Positions 10,111 to 22,270 of a stretch of DNA of 64,000 nucleotides are shown in pieces. The DNA is from Physella acuta (lineage: Eukaryota > Mollusca > Gastropoda > Physidae). The position numbers were made by a program, and so were the translations under genes. The stretch's first letter is position 1, and the number at the start of each line of letters is the position of its first letter. The stretch lies in the NCBI RefSeq assembly GCF_028476545.1, contig NW_026731787.1, positions 79,501 to 143,500 on the forward strand, written 5' to 3'. A model generated the notes under the pieces. That model was not told where the DNA came from. It did not search any database and worked only from the letters and a program-made list of their open reading frames with translations.

Positions 10111-10269
10111 TTAACGCGAAAATCAATGACGTCATATAACTGTGAGCACTCTCTGGGTTTGAGATTATTTTCTACTCTGTGCGCTAAATGTGTCGACGTC
10201 ATACTTCGTTTTTCGAATTACTGTGCATGTTTTTATTTTCCTTGTGTTTTCTCTAGAGCGTTCTTGTCA

Positions 10270-10300
10270 GACAGATAGATAGATAGATAGATAGAGAGAC
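10270..10300. repeat. (GATA)n microsatellite
   Basis: GACAGATAGATAGATAGATA followed by further GATA and GAGA units. Confidence 0.9.
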
Positions 10301-10429
10301 AGCGAAACTATTATTATAGATTACATGTCACATATGGAAGACAGAGAGGTTTGGGTATTTTTAAAAGTACAAACGGGAACAGCCAGTAACGGGACTAGGC
10401 CTCCATGCCGTCTTACCCCGTAACACAAT

Positions 10430-10680
10430 GAGGTGGGGGGGGGGGGGGGGGTGATATTTGGGTCACAATAATGAAACCAAATTTTTTAATTTCTAAAGCT
10501 AGTTTGAATAAATATTCGCACTGTTAGCGGTGTCATGTGTGTGTGTGTTTGTACGTGTATGTGCATGCTTTTGAATGTGTGCGAGCGTGTGTGCGTGCTT
10601 GCTAGTGCGCGCGTGTTTGTGTCTGTGTGTTTGTGTGTGTGTGTATGTGTGCACGTCCAAAAACTTTTATGACAGTGTCT
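10430..10680. repeat. Poly-G tract and (GT)n-rich microsatellite
   Basis: An 18-nt G run near 10434-10452 is followed by an interrupted GT/GC-rich tract at 10530-10660. The minus-strand frame over it is Thr/His-rich repeat translation. Confidence 0.85.
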
Positions 10681-12148
10681 TCTAGTTCCGCTCCTGAAAA
10701 TAGCAAACCCTAACATTAACCGATCAATCTATAAACGTGCCTTATCTTGACTTCAAGCATCAAGCCTCAGTTTGAGAGGTTATAACCTGAAATTATACTT
10801 CGGTCAACTTTAAGGCTAATTGATCTTTACTTAGATGAATTACTTTGGTTTCTATAGTTGGAAGCATGAATTAAATGTTGATTGATTTACCTCAGACGCC
10901 TTTCACTTGAGGATTCATCTATAAAACATTCAATAAAACTTTTCGCTTTGACTTGACGGCCTAGATAGAGATTTGCAATGAAGTTGGACGTCTTTATGCA
11001 CGGGATCTTAGTTTGTTTACGGCAGTTACAGAAGGTTGTATTGATGTTTATAAGATGTATGGTTATAAACATTTGTAAACTTATTTCCATTGATGTAAAA
11101 TTAAGTTAATTTTTAAGTTTAGTTTTATTTATTGTGTTGTTATTATAATCTCGTTTTACTTCATAAATATTCAACTAAATTCTTGAATAGTAAATTTTAT
11201 TTGTTTTACTGTTAGTTTTTTCAAGAGTGTTGAGAATAAGGTGTATTCAACGTTTCTGATGTAAAACTTTTTAAAAATTTAGTAAGGTTTGTCTAAAAAA
11301 TAACTCAAACTTGTTGATGAAAATAGTGTACGTAATAAACACATAACAAACGAACAGTAAATATGTAATAAACACTAATAAACAAGGCTATTGCGCAATA
11401 AACAATAAAAAACAGACCACTATATAAGTTAATCATGCAACACATTCCATAAATAGACTTTGATATAATAATATCACAGAGTTGCAAACAAAATGGCGGC
11501 TTGTGATAAGCGTATAATCGAATCACAAGCAACAGTCACTTCAGCAAGACAAACAGCTAAATAAAACTGTATTCAGTTTAATGAGCAGAATAATCTCATT
11601 TCTCATCTTGTCTGTCCCAAGGTTGGGCGTGTTCACTCAGCTGAGCATGCGCACTCGGGTGAGTTGGTTACGTCACATCAGGCGGAAACCCACCCATCCG
11701 AATGCTCGTGTAATAAGACAGGAAACAAATAAAGGGCGGCGTCTACATGCCAGATTTTTCTGTCTGTGAAGCTCAAGTTGGGTTTTTTAAATTACTCAGA
11801 AAAATAAGTTTAAAGTTTAATATTAGAAACTGAAAATTTCCTCCTATGCGAGCTTTACGTTAAATTAAATAACCTTTTCACACCTGTCAAAAAATAGTTC
11901 CGATGAAGTATAGTTCACCTGTTTCTGCGTGATATGCTATATGTCCACCTTAACAGAGTTAAGTCAGTAGCTACACAAGACAGGGCGGGTGGTGCGGTCG
12001 ATACTAAGAACCACAAATTAGGGGGGGGTGACACCTTTTCGAAAAAATCGTAACATTTACTTTCAATATAATGTTTTATCCTGTCAATATAAAACGAAAA
12101 ATGCAAAATTGTAGGGTAGGGGGTGGGTTGACATCTTAGTTACCGTAC
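10681..12148. other. AT-rich sequence, no gene recognised
   Basis: Only short unconvincing open frames are present. A slightly GC-richer spot near 11630-11700 has GAGCATGCGCACTCG and GTTACGTCAC, which resemble NRF1 and CRE half-sites, but nothing downstream supports a promoter. Confidence 0.4.
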
Positions 12149-12229
12149 CGGGTGACACCCAACCTAGTGACGCCCCATACAAGAAACGTATCGGGTGACA
12201 CCCAACCTAGTGACGCCCCATACAAGAAA
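12149..12229. repeat. Tandem duplication, 43-bp period
   Basis: CGGGTGACACCCAACCTAGT and the following 18 bases occur twice, at 12149-12186 and 12192-12229. A related GGGGTGACACC lies at 12028. GGGTGACACCC is itself a palindrome. Confidence 0.85.
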
Positions 12230-12230
12230 T

Positions 12231-12310
12231 CAGGGGACCGAACTCAAGACTTTTGAGTTAACGAACGTGAACTCTACCTCTCTCTAATGCAGTGACGGTC
12301 TGCACTGTAC
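12231..12310 (-). mobile_element. Possible tRNA-derived SINE head (minus strand)
   Basis: On the minus strand, GTTAACTCAAAAGTCTTGAG followed by TTCGGTCCCCTG resembles the anticodon/T-arm part of the other SINE copies (AAAAGTCT..GTTCGAACCC). The A box is weak. Confidence 0.4.
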
Positions 12311-12417
12311 CACACTACACACATATAATCAACTTACAAAAATTAAAATAAGTTATCAGCCTCTTAAACGTATTTTAGAGTTAATAAACAATAACGTTCA
12401 TCTTTATACAGGAGGGA

Positions 12418-12782
12418 CAGAGGCGTAGCGACCCTTCTCCGGGGCCCGAGGACAAACTTTCGATTTGCACCCCTCCCCCCACTCAGACTTTCGATTTGCA
12501 CCCCTCCCCCCACTCAGACTTTCGATTTGCACCCCTCCCCCCACTCAGACTTTCGATTTGCACCCCTCCCCCCACTCAGACTTTCGATTTGCACCCATTC
12601 CCCCCTCAGACTTTTGATTTGCACACACCCCCTCAGAATTTCGATTTGCACCCCCCCCCCCCCTTAAACTTTCGGTTTGCACCCCCTTCAAACTTTCAAT
12701 TTGTTTTTAAAACCCATTTTGGCGCTTCCTAAGGTCCCCCCCCCTCCCCCGACCCCCCCCCCCCCCCCTCGCTACGCCTCTC
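12418..12782. mobile_element. hAT-type MITE with internal tandem repeat
   Basis: Ends CAGAGGCGTAGCGA and TCGCTACGCCTCT(C) form 13-14 bp inverted repeats. They are flanked by the exact 8-bp duplication AGGAGGGA (12410-12417 and 12783-12790), the size typical of hAT elements. The interior has about six 31-bp units of ACTTTCGATTTGCACCCCTC plus a C-rich half, then CCCATTTTGGCGC. The same interior motifs occur inverted in the MITE at 13523-13775, so these are two members of one family. A Pro-rich open frame over it is repeat translation. Confidence 0.8.
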
Positions 12783-12850
12783 AGGAGGGAATAAATTCGT
12801 AAATATTCAGTTTTGTTTCATCGTTTATTTCACTATTATCTTTTATGTTT

Positions 12851-13240
12851 TTAATCAAAGGATTTCGGTTCACCGGAACTCCCCAAAGCGAAAGTAGCGC
12901 CATCATTACAGATAGGGAATCTAAGAAGTGTGTGATTTTTCTTGGACTCAGTCTTGGGAAGATCTGACAGTCTTAGACAGCTGCCTGGAGGTACAGACGG
13001 AATGATCAATGGCGTCATCCTGATATACGTTCTATAACAGATCACACGACAGGTATGGGGTGGGGTGGAAAGGGCGGAGGCATGCGCTAAAAATAGACAC
13101 CTCGACGTCGCTAGAGTGTAATTGCACGTTAATGAATTATTCAATTTTAAAATGCTAGGGATAAGCTTCGTCTCTAAAAATAGATTCGCGTCTGCATGTG
13201 ACGCATGACTCGTCAAATCAAATGATAGCAAGCACGTCAC
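12851..13240 (-). other. 129-codon open frame, unidentified
   Basis: A minus-strand frame beginning MTCLLSFDLTSHASHADANL has no recognised domain, no clear membrane segment and no splice context. It overlaps the region rich in putative regulatory motifs (13.08-13.28 kb). A chance frame is the more likely reading. Confidence 0.2.
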
Positions 13241-13340
13241 TCTTTAGCACGCGCACTCGTAGACGTCATAGGCTAAAAATAGACGCAGCAGTTAAGTGAT
13301 ACTGTTGCTGAGCTTCGCATTGATTAGCTGTATATAAACG
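13087..13340 (+). promoter_or_regulatory. Candidate promoter/enhancer: three MEF2-type sites, CRE-like sites and TATA box
   Basis: Exact CTAAAAATAG occurs at 13087-13096, 13174-13183 and 13273-13282, which fits the MEF2 consensus CTA(A/T)4TAG. Between them lie GACGTC (about 13103), TGACGCATGACTCG (about 13199), CACGTCAC (about 13232) and GACGTCAT (13262-13269), all related to CRE/AP-1 sites. TATATAAA stands at 13331-13338. Spacing and motif density suggest a promoter reading to the right. No exon is recognisable downstream before the MITE at 13523. Confidence 0.35.
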
Positions 13341-13522
13341 GCGCTATTATATTTAGTGTAAGGAATTATATTAGAAAAAATCGATACATAGAATCTTTGC
13401 GCTTTCTCAATCCCAACACTTACTAACACTCCTTCAAAACTGCAGTACATTTTAATGACAGTTCAAATGGCAATTTAAACTCGGTGACGAAAATTAGGTT
13501 CTACTGAGTAAATATGTTTATG

Positions 13523-13775
13523 CAGAGGCGTAGCGAGGGGAGGGGAGGGGCGGGGGTTCATATGTACCCGGGCTTCGACCTTAGGGGGCGCCAAAATGGG
13601 TTGAAAAAAAAAATTAAAAGCTCATTTTAGCTGCAGTTTTGCATTATAAATATTAAAAAATATATGGCGTGGGTGGCGCCAAATTGAAAGTTTGAAGTTT
13701 GGCCGGGGGGGGGGGGGGGGGCGCCAAATTGAAAGTTGGGCCCACGGGCGCCTGGGAATGGTCGCTACGCCTCTG
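13523..13775. mobile_element. hAT-type MITE
   Basis: Ends CAGAGGCGTAGCGA and TCGCTACGCCTCTG are perfect 14-bp inverted repeats. The flanks TGTTTATG (13515-13522) and TGTTTATG (13776-13783) are an exact 8-bp target duplication. The interior has GGCGCCAAAATGGGTTG and GCCAAATTGAAAGTT, the reverse complement of motifs in the copy at 12418-12782, plus poly-G tracts. Confidence 0.88.
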
Positions 13776-13783
13776 TGTTTATG

Positions 13784-15784
13784 TGAAATTGTTGTTTTTT
13801 TCCGTGACATTTTACCCTGTTTTTTTCCTCTGCTTGGCATTTGGGGATCCACGGAGACTTGACAGACTTGGGTCTTCGACATTTTCCTTATCTGCGGCCA
13901 TTTTTTGTGGAGTTCATAACCACCGGCGCAAATTATCGCTTGATTGCGCTACCACCCTTCCTCCTTCATCACGAAATTTAAATTTACATGAAGATTATTT
14001 GGGGGAAAGATCAAATACGCATATATTATTTAACAACCCTAAAAAAATTAAATAGAATTTATTTTTAAAACTAAAAATATCTAAAAGCTAAAGTTTAAAC
14101 TTCAATTTAAAAACATAAAATTTACACACAAAAAAAAAATCTTTAAAAATGTAATTATTTTTTTCAATTTAAATGTAAAAATAAAATTGTGTGTTTTTTT
14201 TAATAAATTAAATCATAATTTGGACATACAGCTTACGGCATAGGTACAAGTTGTAAACATTCAGTTTGCTTAGTTCTATGTGCATATGTTCTCTCAGATC
14301 TGCATATTTATTATGTTTCTGCTCCCCACATATTTCCAGCTCCACATCTATACACGTATAAGCTGAAGAAGATATTGATTCAAATTCTCCAGTATTTCTC
14401 CAATTGATTGATACATGCATACCATTATAACTCCTTCCCTTCAGTTTGGAACTACAATGCTGCAAAAATCTATGAATACAACTAGTCTCTTTTAAAAGCC
14501 ATGTATTATATAATCAATACTTTCCCTACATCCTCGGGGGTCGGAATCGAATCTTAAGGTGTATCGACTACTTTCTTCTATTTACTGAGTTTAGATATTC
14601 AATTTAATACTTTTTTTAAACCACTACTATAAGTACTTTTTATTGTCAAACAACTCCTTTATGGACGAGGCTATAGCACAGTTTTATAAAGAAGGACAAA
14701 GTCGCTTTAGGGTAGTAAAATACCGAGTGAAATGACATTTTCAACATCTTTTTTTTCTAATTAAAGAGTGAATGTCATAAGATTTAGTCGTCAGATTTAA
14801 GTTGACAGAAGTTTGACAGACCAGCACTGGTTGAAACAAGACACTGGAATTCTCTTGCGTAATCGATTTTTTTTTAAATCTGATTTTTTTTTAGCTTCGG
14901 AATTTCCAACAAAAAATATTGTTAGAGCATTTTTTTTTAATATCAGGCACAAAACGCATAGTCCTAAATATATTAATAGGCCTACGTAAATACGACAGTT
15001 TTTACGAGCTAGGTAAAAACTGCATAACTATAGTTCTAGTCTATAATTATATAAGCCGCTAAGTAGTGTGTCATTCCCTAATAAGTATAGACGCTTGCAC
15101 TTCGTCAATGCTATACTAAATATTTAACGCATTAGTTCAAGGGGATAGTTTTAGCTGATATGGGGGGGGGGGGGGGATTTAATTATCCGCCTACTTTAAG
15201 CAGCTCATGCTGTGTGTATTATATTTGATATTTTAATACAGTTTTAAGACTTTTAGTAAACCATTATATTTTGGTACGTATAGCGTTATTTTGTTATATT
15301 TTCATATACAATCCCCCATTTATGTTATGTTTAGAAACATTGTTCCGCCCCATCCTTCTCTTTCCAAAAACTCCTTGACGCTTTCTGATGTTTTTGTTTT
15401 TTTTAAATCACATAACTTTAAAAAAAATAGCTTTGTTATAAATCTAATATTACAAAGCTTTATGTAAAAGAAAGAATGTGTATTTGCTTTTTGATTACAT
15501 TTTTTGAATTAGTTCTTTATGAAATTAATTGGCTTATTAATTTTCAATTACAGATCTAATTGGCACGCGAACTGTCAAACAAGTATTAAAAAACACCGCA
15601 TTCTTTTCATCCTTTGGAAGTTACAAAACTCCAAGCGAACATCCTCCACGCTGATTAAACTGACATTTTTATTTAAAAACTATTTTTTTTAATAAACTGA
15701 AAATTACAGATAATGTTTTTTTTAATTAAGCTACCTAATTCATTTTTTTTTTAATTTCTACTTTTAACTTATGTATTTATATTA
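13784..15784. other. AT-rich non-coding stretch
   Basis: About 2 kb of AT-rich sequence with A/T homopolymers and a 15-nt G run near 15163. Small frames (14208-14465 minus, 13699-14055 plus) lack recognisable motifs. I see no gene. Confidence 0.45.
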
Positions 15785-16040
15785 TTTACCAAACGAAGGA
15801 CAACGTTGTTGAATGCTAGAGCGCTCGAACGCTAGCCTGAAGGTCTTGATACAGACAAGAGACCGCAGAATATCCATGAGTTCACTCAGCTTTGATGGGT
15901 ACCTGACTTGCGTTAGGGAAAGTAAAGGAGGGTGGCATAGTGCTAACGACATGACCTCTTCACATGCCTTGCCAAGAAACATATTGACTCTACTTTATTT
16001 GCCCTAGGAATCGTATGGTCTGGAAAGAGATTTTTGTTTT
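15785..16040 (+). mobile_element. Diverged tRNA-derived SINE
   Basis: The body contains CACTCAGCTTTGATGGGTAC, CTGACTTGCGTTAGGGAAAG and GGCATAGTGCTAACGACATG. It parallels the copy at 42712-42945 (CAGTTCTGATGGATACCTGA, GGCATAGAGCTGACCACACC). The tRNA-like head (GAATGCTAGAGCGCTCG) is degenerate. Confidence 0.65.
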
Positions 16041-17799
16041 ACTTATTTACCAACCATCGGTTGTTGTGTGTTTGGGTCCACTTTTTTTAAATTTAATTTA
16101 TTTTTTCATAAATATAAATCCGAATACTTTGTATCTAAGGATTGTTCCCAGATACTAAAGTTGGACACACAAGATAGATCCACATCTGATACAAACAGGA
16201 GAGTATCTGTTTGAAAATTTGTCTTCGACTCTTTTGTAAGCTGTAGAAAGTAACATTTTGGCAATCAATACAGTTCCAGAAATAGAACAAGTTTTTCCTT
16301 TACTCTCAATCTCTAGCCTACATAAATAAACAATATGAGAAATAAAAGTAGTTGAAGCAAATGTATTGGTACAAAGTTATATAACACTTTCGACTCGTGA
16401 ATATTCATTTAACGTCTGGCAGTAGATTTATGTGTAAGACTTGAATCTGGAAGAGGAAGTGGTTTGATTGCATGCTCCAGATTCTGGATAACGTCGCCGG
16501 TTGCTCAGAGTCAATTATTGGTTTAGCCGTATCGTGTTTGGTTTGGTGGAACCGTACTAGGCAAGTGTTTCTCCTCGTGATGAACCGGTCTATCAAATTA
16601 CTGTGTTTACTGTTGAGTAGAATTGGATGGGGGTTTATATTCCATGGCGGGTTTGAGATTGCTTTCTACTAAAGGTGGACAGCTTAGTTATTGCTTTTTA
16701 TTATAGCTGGGGACTTTTACTACACATTTTTAATGGGTGAATACTTCCAATTTAAATTTCTTAAAAACTTGGCGAATATTCTATAGAATAGATAAATGTA
16801 GCACAAAATATGAAGAATATCGTTTGGAGATTGCTTGGCAGACGTCATATTAGCTAAAAAAAATTATGTCGTTTTAAGAACACAACAATTTCGGATATTT
16901 TTTAATAAACGTTTCTCGCTGGTTATTGAATTGCATTTTGGAGTGGAAATCTCGTTCTAAAGATGCTGTTGGAGCGATGACAACTGAATTATTTTGTGCG
17001 AGATTTACCCCACAATAAATGATGAACAGATATGTGTGACAATGTTCAACATAGGCTGACTAGAAATGTTAGTTTCTGTAAGAACATTAACTGCCTTACA
17101 GAAATGTATGTCGTGTTTTCCAATGGAAAGTTTGAATTATTCAAACCTAATGCAAGAAATCTTTTCTTTTGACTTAAATAGGTTATTTCTGTGAAAATTT
17201 GAAAGTTAAGAATCAAATTAGCTCTCATTTTATTGAAAGGGGTTTATTTTAAAATCTCCTGTAATTAATAATTGAAAATGAACTAAAAAAGCAAGACATG
17301 TTTGAATATCTTGCGTTGGGACTAGCTCATGGTTTTATAAAGTTTCTTGTCAACCATTACGACCACTTACCCTAAAAAATCTAGATCGAGACAAAATATT
17401 TATTGAATTGTTTCTTTCATAGACGCAGTATGAATGGCAAGTAGGCCTACTCATGACAAAAGTAGAACATTCGGCTTTGTAACTAGACTGGGATTATAAT
17501 GTTTTTAATGCGAGCCATTTATCTAATAGAAAAATATAACAATAGTCAATTTTTATAAAGTAGTATGTGAAGTATTTATTTCTTTACCTAATGACCCCTT
17601 TTATTTATCAAAATATATTAGATATTTACTAGCTTCCCAAATTTCTCTAACCAGACATACATTGCTGGTTGGAAAACATCCGTTTGGAACCAGCTTTTCA
17701 AGCCTATTGCGATCTACTTTAATCGTGTGGATATAACCAAATTATTTTTTAATCCCAAATTTATTTCATCTCTACTTTTAAACCCACCCCACCAAAATA
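16041..17799. other. AT-rich unique-looking sequence
   Basis: No gene, tandem repeat or mobile element that I can support. The 60-66 codon frames on both strands at 16405-16672 overlap each other and are probably chance. Confidence 0.45.
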
Positions 17800-17910
17800 C
17801 CCTTGAATCACCATTTAATTACACATTTGAATTTTCATCTTTACAAAAATCAAACTGTACTTATATTATTTGACGTTTTGTATTATCTACTAGTAAACCA
17901 TCTTAAATGA
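17800..17910 (+). repeat. Dispersed repeat shared with 62733-62857
   Basis: CCCTTGAATCACCATTTAAT at the start and AGTAAACCATCTTAAATGA at the end recur in the same order and orientation at 62733-62857. GACGTTTTGTATTA lies between them. At the second site the sequence sits inside a poly-A retroposed insert, so this copy may be an older insertion of the same unit. Confidence 0.65.
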
Positions 17911-17927
17911 TATATTTAACAAAAGTG

Positions 17928-19793
17928 ATGACGCTGCTAGATCTATGATCTTGCGTCGTGGTATGTATGCTATCGGTGCTGGCTCTATAATCTAGTGTCG
18001 TGGTATGTTTGCTGTTGGTGCTGGCTCTATGATCTTGTGTCGTGGTATGTCTCGGTGCTAGCTCTATGATCTTGTGTCGTGGTATGTATGCTGTTGGTGC
18101 TAGCTCTATGATCTTGAGTCGTGGTATGTCTCGGTGCTAGCTCTATGATCTTGAGTCGTGGTATGTATGCTGTTGGTGCTAGCTCTATGATCTTGTGTCG
18201 TGGTATGTATGCTGTTGGTGCTGGCTCTATGATCTTGTGTCGTGCTATGTATGCTGTCGGTGTTAGCTCTATGATCTTGTGTCGTGGTATGTATGCTGTT
18301 GGTGCTGGCTCTATGATCTTGTGTCGTGGTATGTATGCTGTCGGTGTTAGCTCTATGATCTTGTGTCGTGGTATGTATGCTGTTGGTGCTGGCTCTATGA
18401 TCTTGTGTCGTGGTATGTATGCTGTCGGTGCTAGCTCTATGATCTTGTGTCGTGGTATGTTTGCTGTTGGTGCTAGCTCTATGATCTTGTGTCGTGGTAT
18501 GTATGCTGTTGGTGCTAGCTCTATGATCTTGTGTCGTGGTATGTCTCGGTGCTAGCTCTATGATCTTGTGTCGTGGTATGTATGCTGTCGGTGCTAGCTC
18601 TATGATCTTGTGTCGTGGTATGTCTCGGTGCTAGCTCTATGATCTTGTGTCGTGGTATGTATGCTATCGGTGCTAGCTCTATGATCTTGTGTCGTGGTAT
18701 GTTTGCTGTTGGTGCTAGCTCTATGATCTTGTGTCGTGGTATGTATGCTGTTGGTGCTAGCTCTATGATCTTGTGTCGTGGTATGTCTCGGTGCTAGCTC
18801 TATGATCTTGTGTCGTGGTATGTATGCTGTCGGTGCTAGCTCTATGATCTTGTGTCGTGGTATGTCTCGGTGCTAGCTCTATGATCTTGTGTCGTGGTAT
18901 GTATGCGGTCGGTGCTAGCTCTATGATCTTGTGTCGTGGTATGTCTCGGTGCTGGCTCTATGATCTTGTGTCGTGGTATGTATGCTGTTGGTGCTAGCTC
19001 TATGATCTTGTGTCGTGGTATGTCGGTGCTAGCTCTATGATCTTGTGTTGTGGTATGTCGGTGCTAGCTCTATGATCTTGTGTCGTGGTATGTCGGTGCT
19101 AGCACTATGATCTTGTGTCGTGGTATGTCGGTGCTAGCTCTATGATCATGTGTTGTGGTATGTATGCTGTTGGTGCTAGCTCAATGATCTTGAGTCGTGG
19201 TATGTATGCTGTTGGTGCTAGCTCTATGATCTTGAGTCGTGGTATGTATGCTGTTGGTGCTAGCTCTATGATCTTGAGTCGTCGTATGTCGGTGCTAGCT
19301 CTATGATCTTGTGTTGTGGTATGTATGCTGTTGGTGCTAGCTCAATGATCTTGTGTCGTGGTATGTATGCTATTGGTGCTGGCTCTATGATCTTGTGTCG
19401 TGGTATGTCTCGGTGCTAGCTCTATGATCTTGTGTCGTGGTATGTCGGTGCTAGCTCTATGATCTTGTGTTGTGGTGTGTCTCGGTGCTAGCTCTATGAT
19501 CTTGTGTTGTGGTATGTCGGTGCTAGCTCTATGATCTTGTGTCGTGGTATGTCGGTGCTAGCTCTATGATCTTGTGTTGTGGTATGTCGGTGCTAGCTCT
19601 ATGATCTTGTGTCGTGGTATGTCGGTGCTAGCTCTATGATCTTGTGTCGTGGTATGTCGGTGCTAGCACTATGATCTTGTGTCGTGGTATGTCGGTGCTA
19701 GCTCTATGATCTTGTGTTGTGGTGTGTCTCGGTGCTAGCTCTATGATCTTGTGTTGTGGTATGTATGCTATTGGTGCTTGCTTTATTATGTTA
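17928..19793. repeat. Minisatellite with three interleaved unit lengths (42, 37, 35 bp), about 48 copies
   Basis: Every unit holds CTCTATGATCTTGTGTCGTG and GGTGCTAGCT. They differ in the linker: GGTATGTATGCTGT(C/T) (42-mers), GGTATGTCTC (37-mers) and GGTATGTC (35-mers). 42-mers dominate on the left, 42/37 alternate in the middle (about 18.54-18.96 kb), and 35-mers dominate on the right (19.0-19.75 kb). The 42-mer is divisible by three, which produces GASSMILCRGMYAV-type open frames of up to 144 codons. I regard these as non-coding. Confidence 0.95.
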
Positions 19794-20277
19794 TGATCAC
19801 TTGGGTGTATGACAAACTTAGGTCAGTCTTCCACCACCGAGCAGTTCCCTTTAGAAAAAAAAAACGACTTTGTCGGTAAATGTTAACATACTGGCATATG
19901 ACGTTTAATGTATGACGTGTAAGTTAAATACCAAGTTGATGTCGACATGTTACCAAAATCAGCCTTGCTATAAACATTATGTTGTCTTTTAACTTATGTG
20001 TTGATATCAGAAAGTGGTATTTAAAAATTGATCAAATAATCGCAGTATGACGTATCAGGATAAGTATACATAGATATGCTCAAGTGAGATAAAGTATTGT
20101 ACTTTTCAAATTATGTACCTAATTAGGTCGCCTAACGAAGTACAAGAAACACGGTGACTTTCTTCGTTTACGTGTGTTATGTATGTTCTACAATTCAATT
20201 CACTCAGCCCATCTCAATCAAGGCCTATATTTTGTAAGTTCCATTCATATGACTCAGCCCATCACTAGACTTCTGTT
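19794..20277. other. Unique-looking spacer between two large minisatellites
   Basis: About 480 bp of AT-rich sequence. Its right end (from about 20200) contains degenerate pieces resembling the next array (TTCCATTCA, AGGCCT). Confidence 0.5.
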
Positions 20278-22270
20278 AAATAAGCCCCTCCATTCACTTC
20301 ACCCAACCCAACCCCAGGCCTTTGATAACCATCTATGTGTTGTGTAGATTCTTCCATTCAGATCACCCAACCCTAGGCCTATGATAACCGTCTATGTGTT
20401 GTGTAGATTCTTCCATTCAGATCACCCAACCCTAGGCCTCTGATAACCGTCTATGTGTTGTGTAGATTCTTCCATTCAGATCACCCAACCCTAGGCCTTT
20501 GATAACCGTCTATGTGTTGTGTAGATTCTTCCATTCAGATCACCTAACCCTAGGCTTCTGATAACCGTCTATGTGTTGTGTAGATTCTTCCATTCAGATC
20601 ACCCAACCCCAGGCCTCTGATAACCGTCTATGTGTTGTGTAGATTCTTCCATTCAGATCACCTAACCCTAGGCTTCTGATAACCGTCTATGTGTTGTGTA
20701 GATTCTTCCATTCAGATCACCCAACCCAACCCCAGGCCTCTGATAACCGTCTATGTGTTGTGTAGATTCTTCCATTCAGATCACCCAACCCCAGGCCTCT
20801 GATAACCGTCTATGTGTTGTGTAGATTCTTCCATTCAGATCACCCAACCCCAGGCCTCTGATAACCGTCTATGTGTTGTGTAGATTCTTCCATTCAGATC
20901 ACCCAACCCTAGGCCTCTGATAACCGTCTATGTGTTGTGTAGATTCTTCCATTCACATCACCCAACCCTAGGCCTCTGATAACCGTCTATGTGTTGTGTA
21001 GATTCTTCCATTCAGATCACCCAACCCCAGGCCTCTGATAGCCGTCTATGTGTTGTGTAGATTCTTCCATTCACATCACCCACCCCTAGGCCTCTGATAA
21101 CCGTCTATGTGTTGTGTAGATTCTTCCATTCAGATCACCCAACCCTAGGCCTCTGATAACCGTCTATGTGTTGTGTAGATTCTTCCATTCAGATCACCCA
21201 ACCCTAGGCCTCTGATAACCGTCTATGTGTTGTGTAGATTCTTCCATTCAGATCACCCAACCCAACCACAGGCCTCTGATAACCGTCTATGTGTTGTGTA
21301 GATTCTTCCATTCAGATCACCCAACCCAACCCTAGGCCTCTGATAACCGTCTATGTGTTGTGTAGATTCTTCCATTCAGATCACCCAACCCAACCCCAGG
21401 CCTCTGATAACCGTCTATGTGTTGTGTAGATTCTTCCATTCAGATCACCCAACCCAAACCCAGGCATCTGATAACCGTCTATGTGTTGTGTAGATTCTTC
21501 CATTCAGATCACCCAACCCAACCCTAGGCCTCTGATAACCGTCTATGTGTTGTGTAGATTCTTCCATTCAGATCACCCAACCCTAGGTCTCTGATAACCG
21601 TCTATATGTTGTGTAGATTCTTCCATTCAGATCACCCAACCCAACCCCAGGCCTCTGATAACCGTCTATGTGTTGTGTAGATTCTTCCATTCAGATCACC
21701 CAACCCAACCCCAGGCCTCTGATAACCGTCTATGTGTTGTGTAGATTCTTCCATTCACATCACCCAACCCAACCCCAGGCCTCTGATAACCGTCTATGTG
21801 TTGTGTAGATTCTTCCATTCAGATCACCCAACCCTAGGCCTCTGATAACCGTCTATGTGTTGTGTAGATTCTTCCATTCACATCACCCAACCCCAGGCCT
21901 CTGATAACCGTCTATGTGTTGTGTAGATTCTTCCATTCAGATCACCCAACCCAAGGCCTCTGATAACCGTCTATGTGTTGTGTAGATTCTTCCATTCAGA
22001 TCACCTAACCCTAGGCTTCTGATAACCGTCTATGTGTTGTGTAGATTCTTCCATTCAGATCACCCAACCCAAGGCCTCTGATAACCGTCTATGTGTTGTG
22101 TAGATTCTTCCATTCAGATCACCTAACCCTAGGCCTCTGATAACCGTCTATGTGTTGTGTAGATTCTTCCATTCAGATCACCCAACCCAACCCCAGGCCT
22201 CTGATAACCGTCTATGTGTTGTGTAGATTCTTCCATTCAGATCACCCAACACCAGGCCTCTGATAACCCC
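20278..22270. repeat. Minisatellite, 59-bp unit with 64-bp variant, about 33 copies
   Basis: Unit: GATAACCGTCTATGTGTTGT, GTAGATTCTTCCATTCAGAT, then CACCCAACCC(T/C)AGGCCTCT. The 64-mer variant duplicates the pentamer AACCC. Most copies differ by one or two bases, so the array is recently homogenised. Runs of the same variant (64-mers at about 21.24-21.80 kb) show local expansion. Confidence 0.95.

Noticed and set aside
18121-18555. 144-codon Met/Cys-rich frame
   Set aside because: It is the translation of the 42-bp minisatellite, and the frame breaks wherever a 37- or 35-bp unit occurs.
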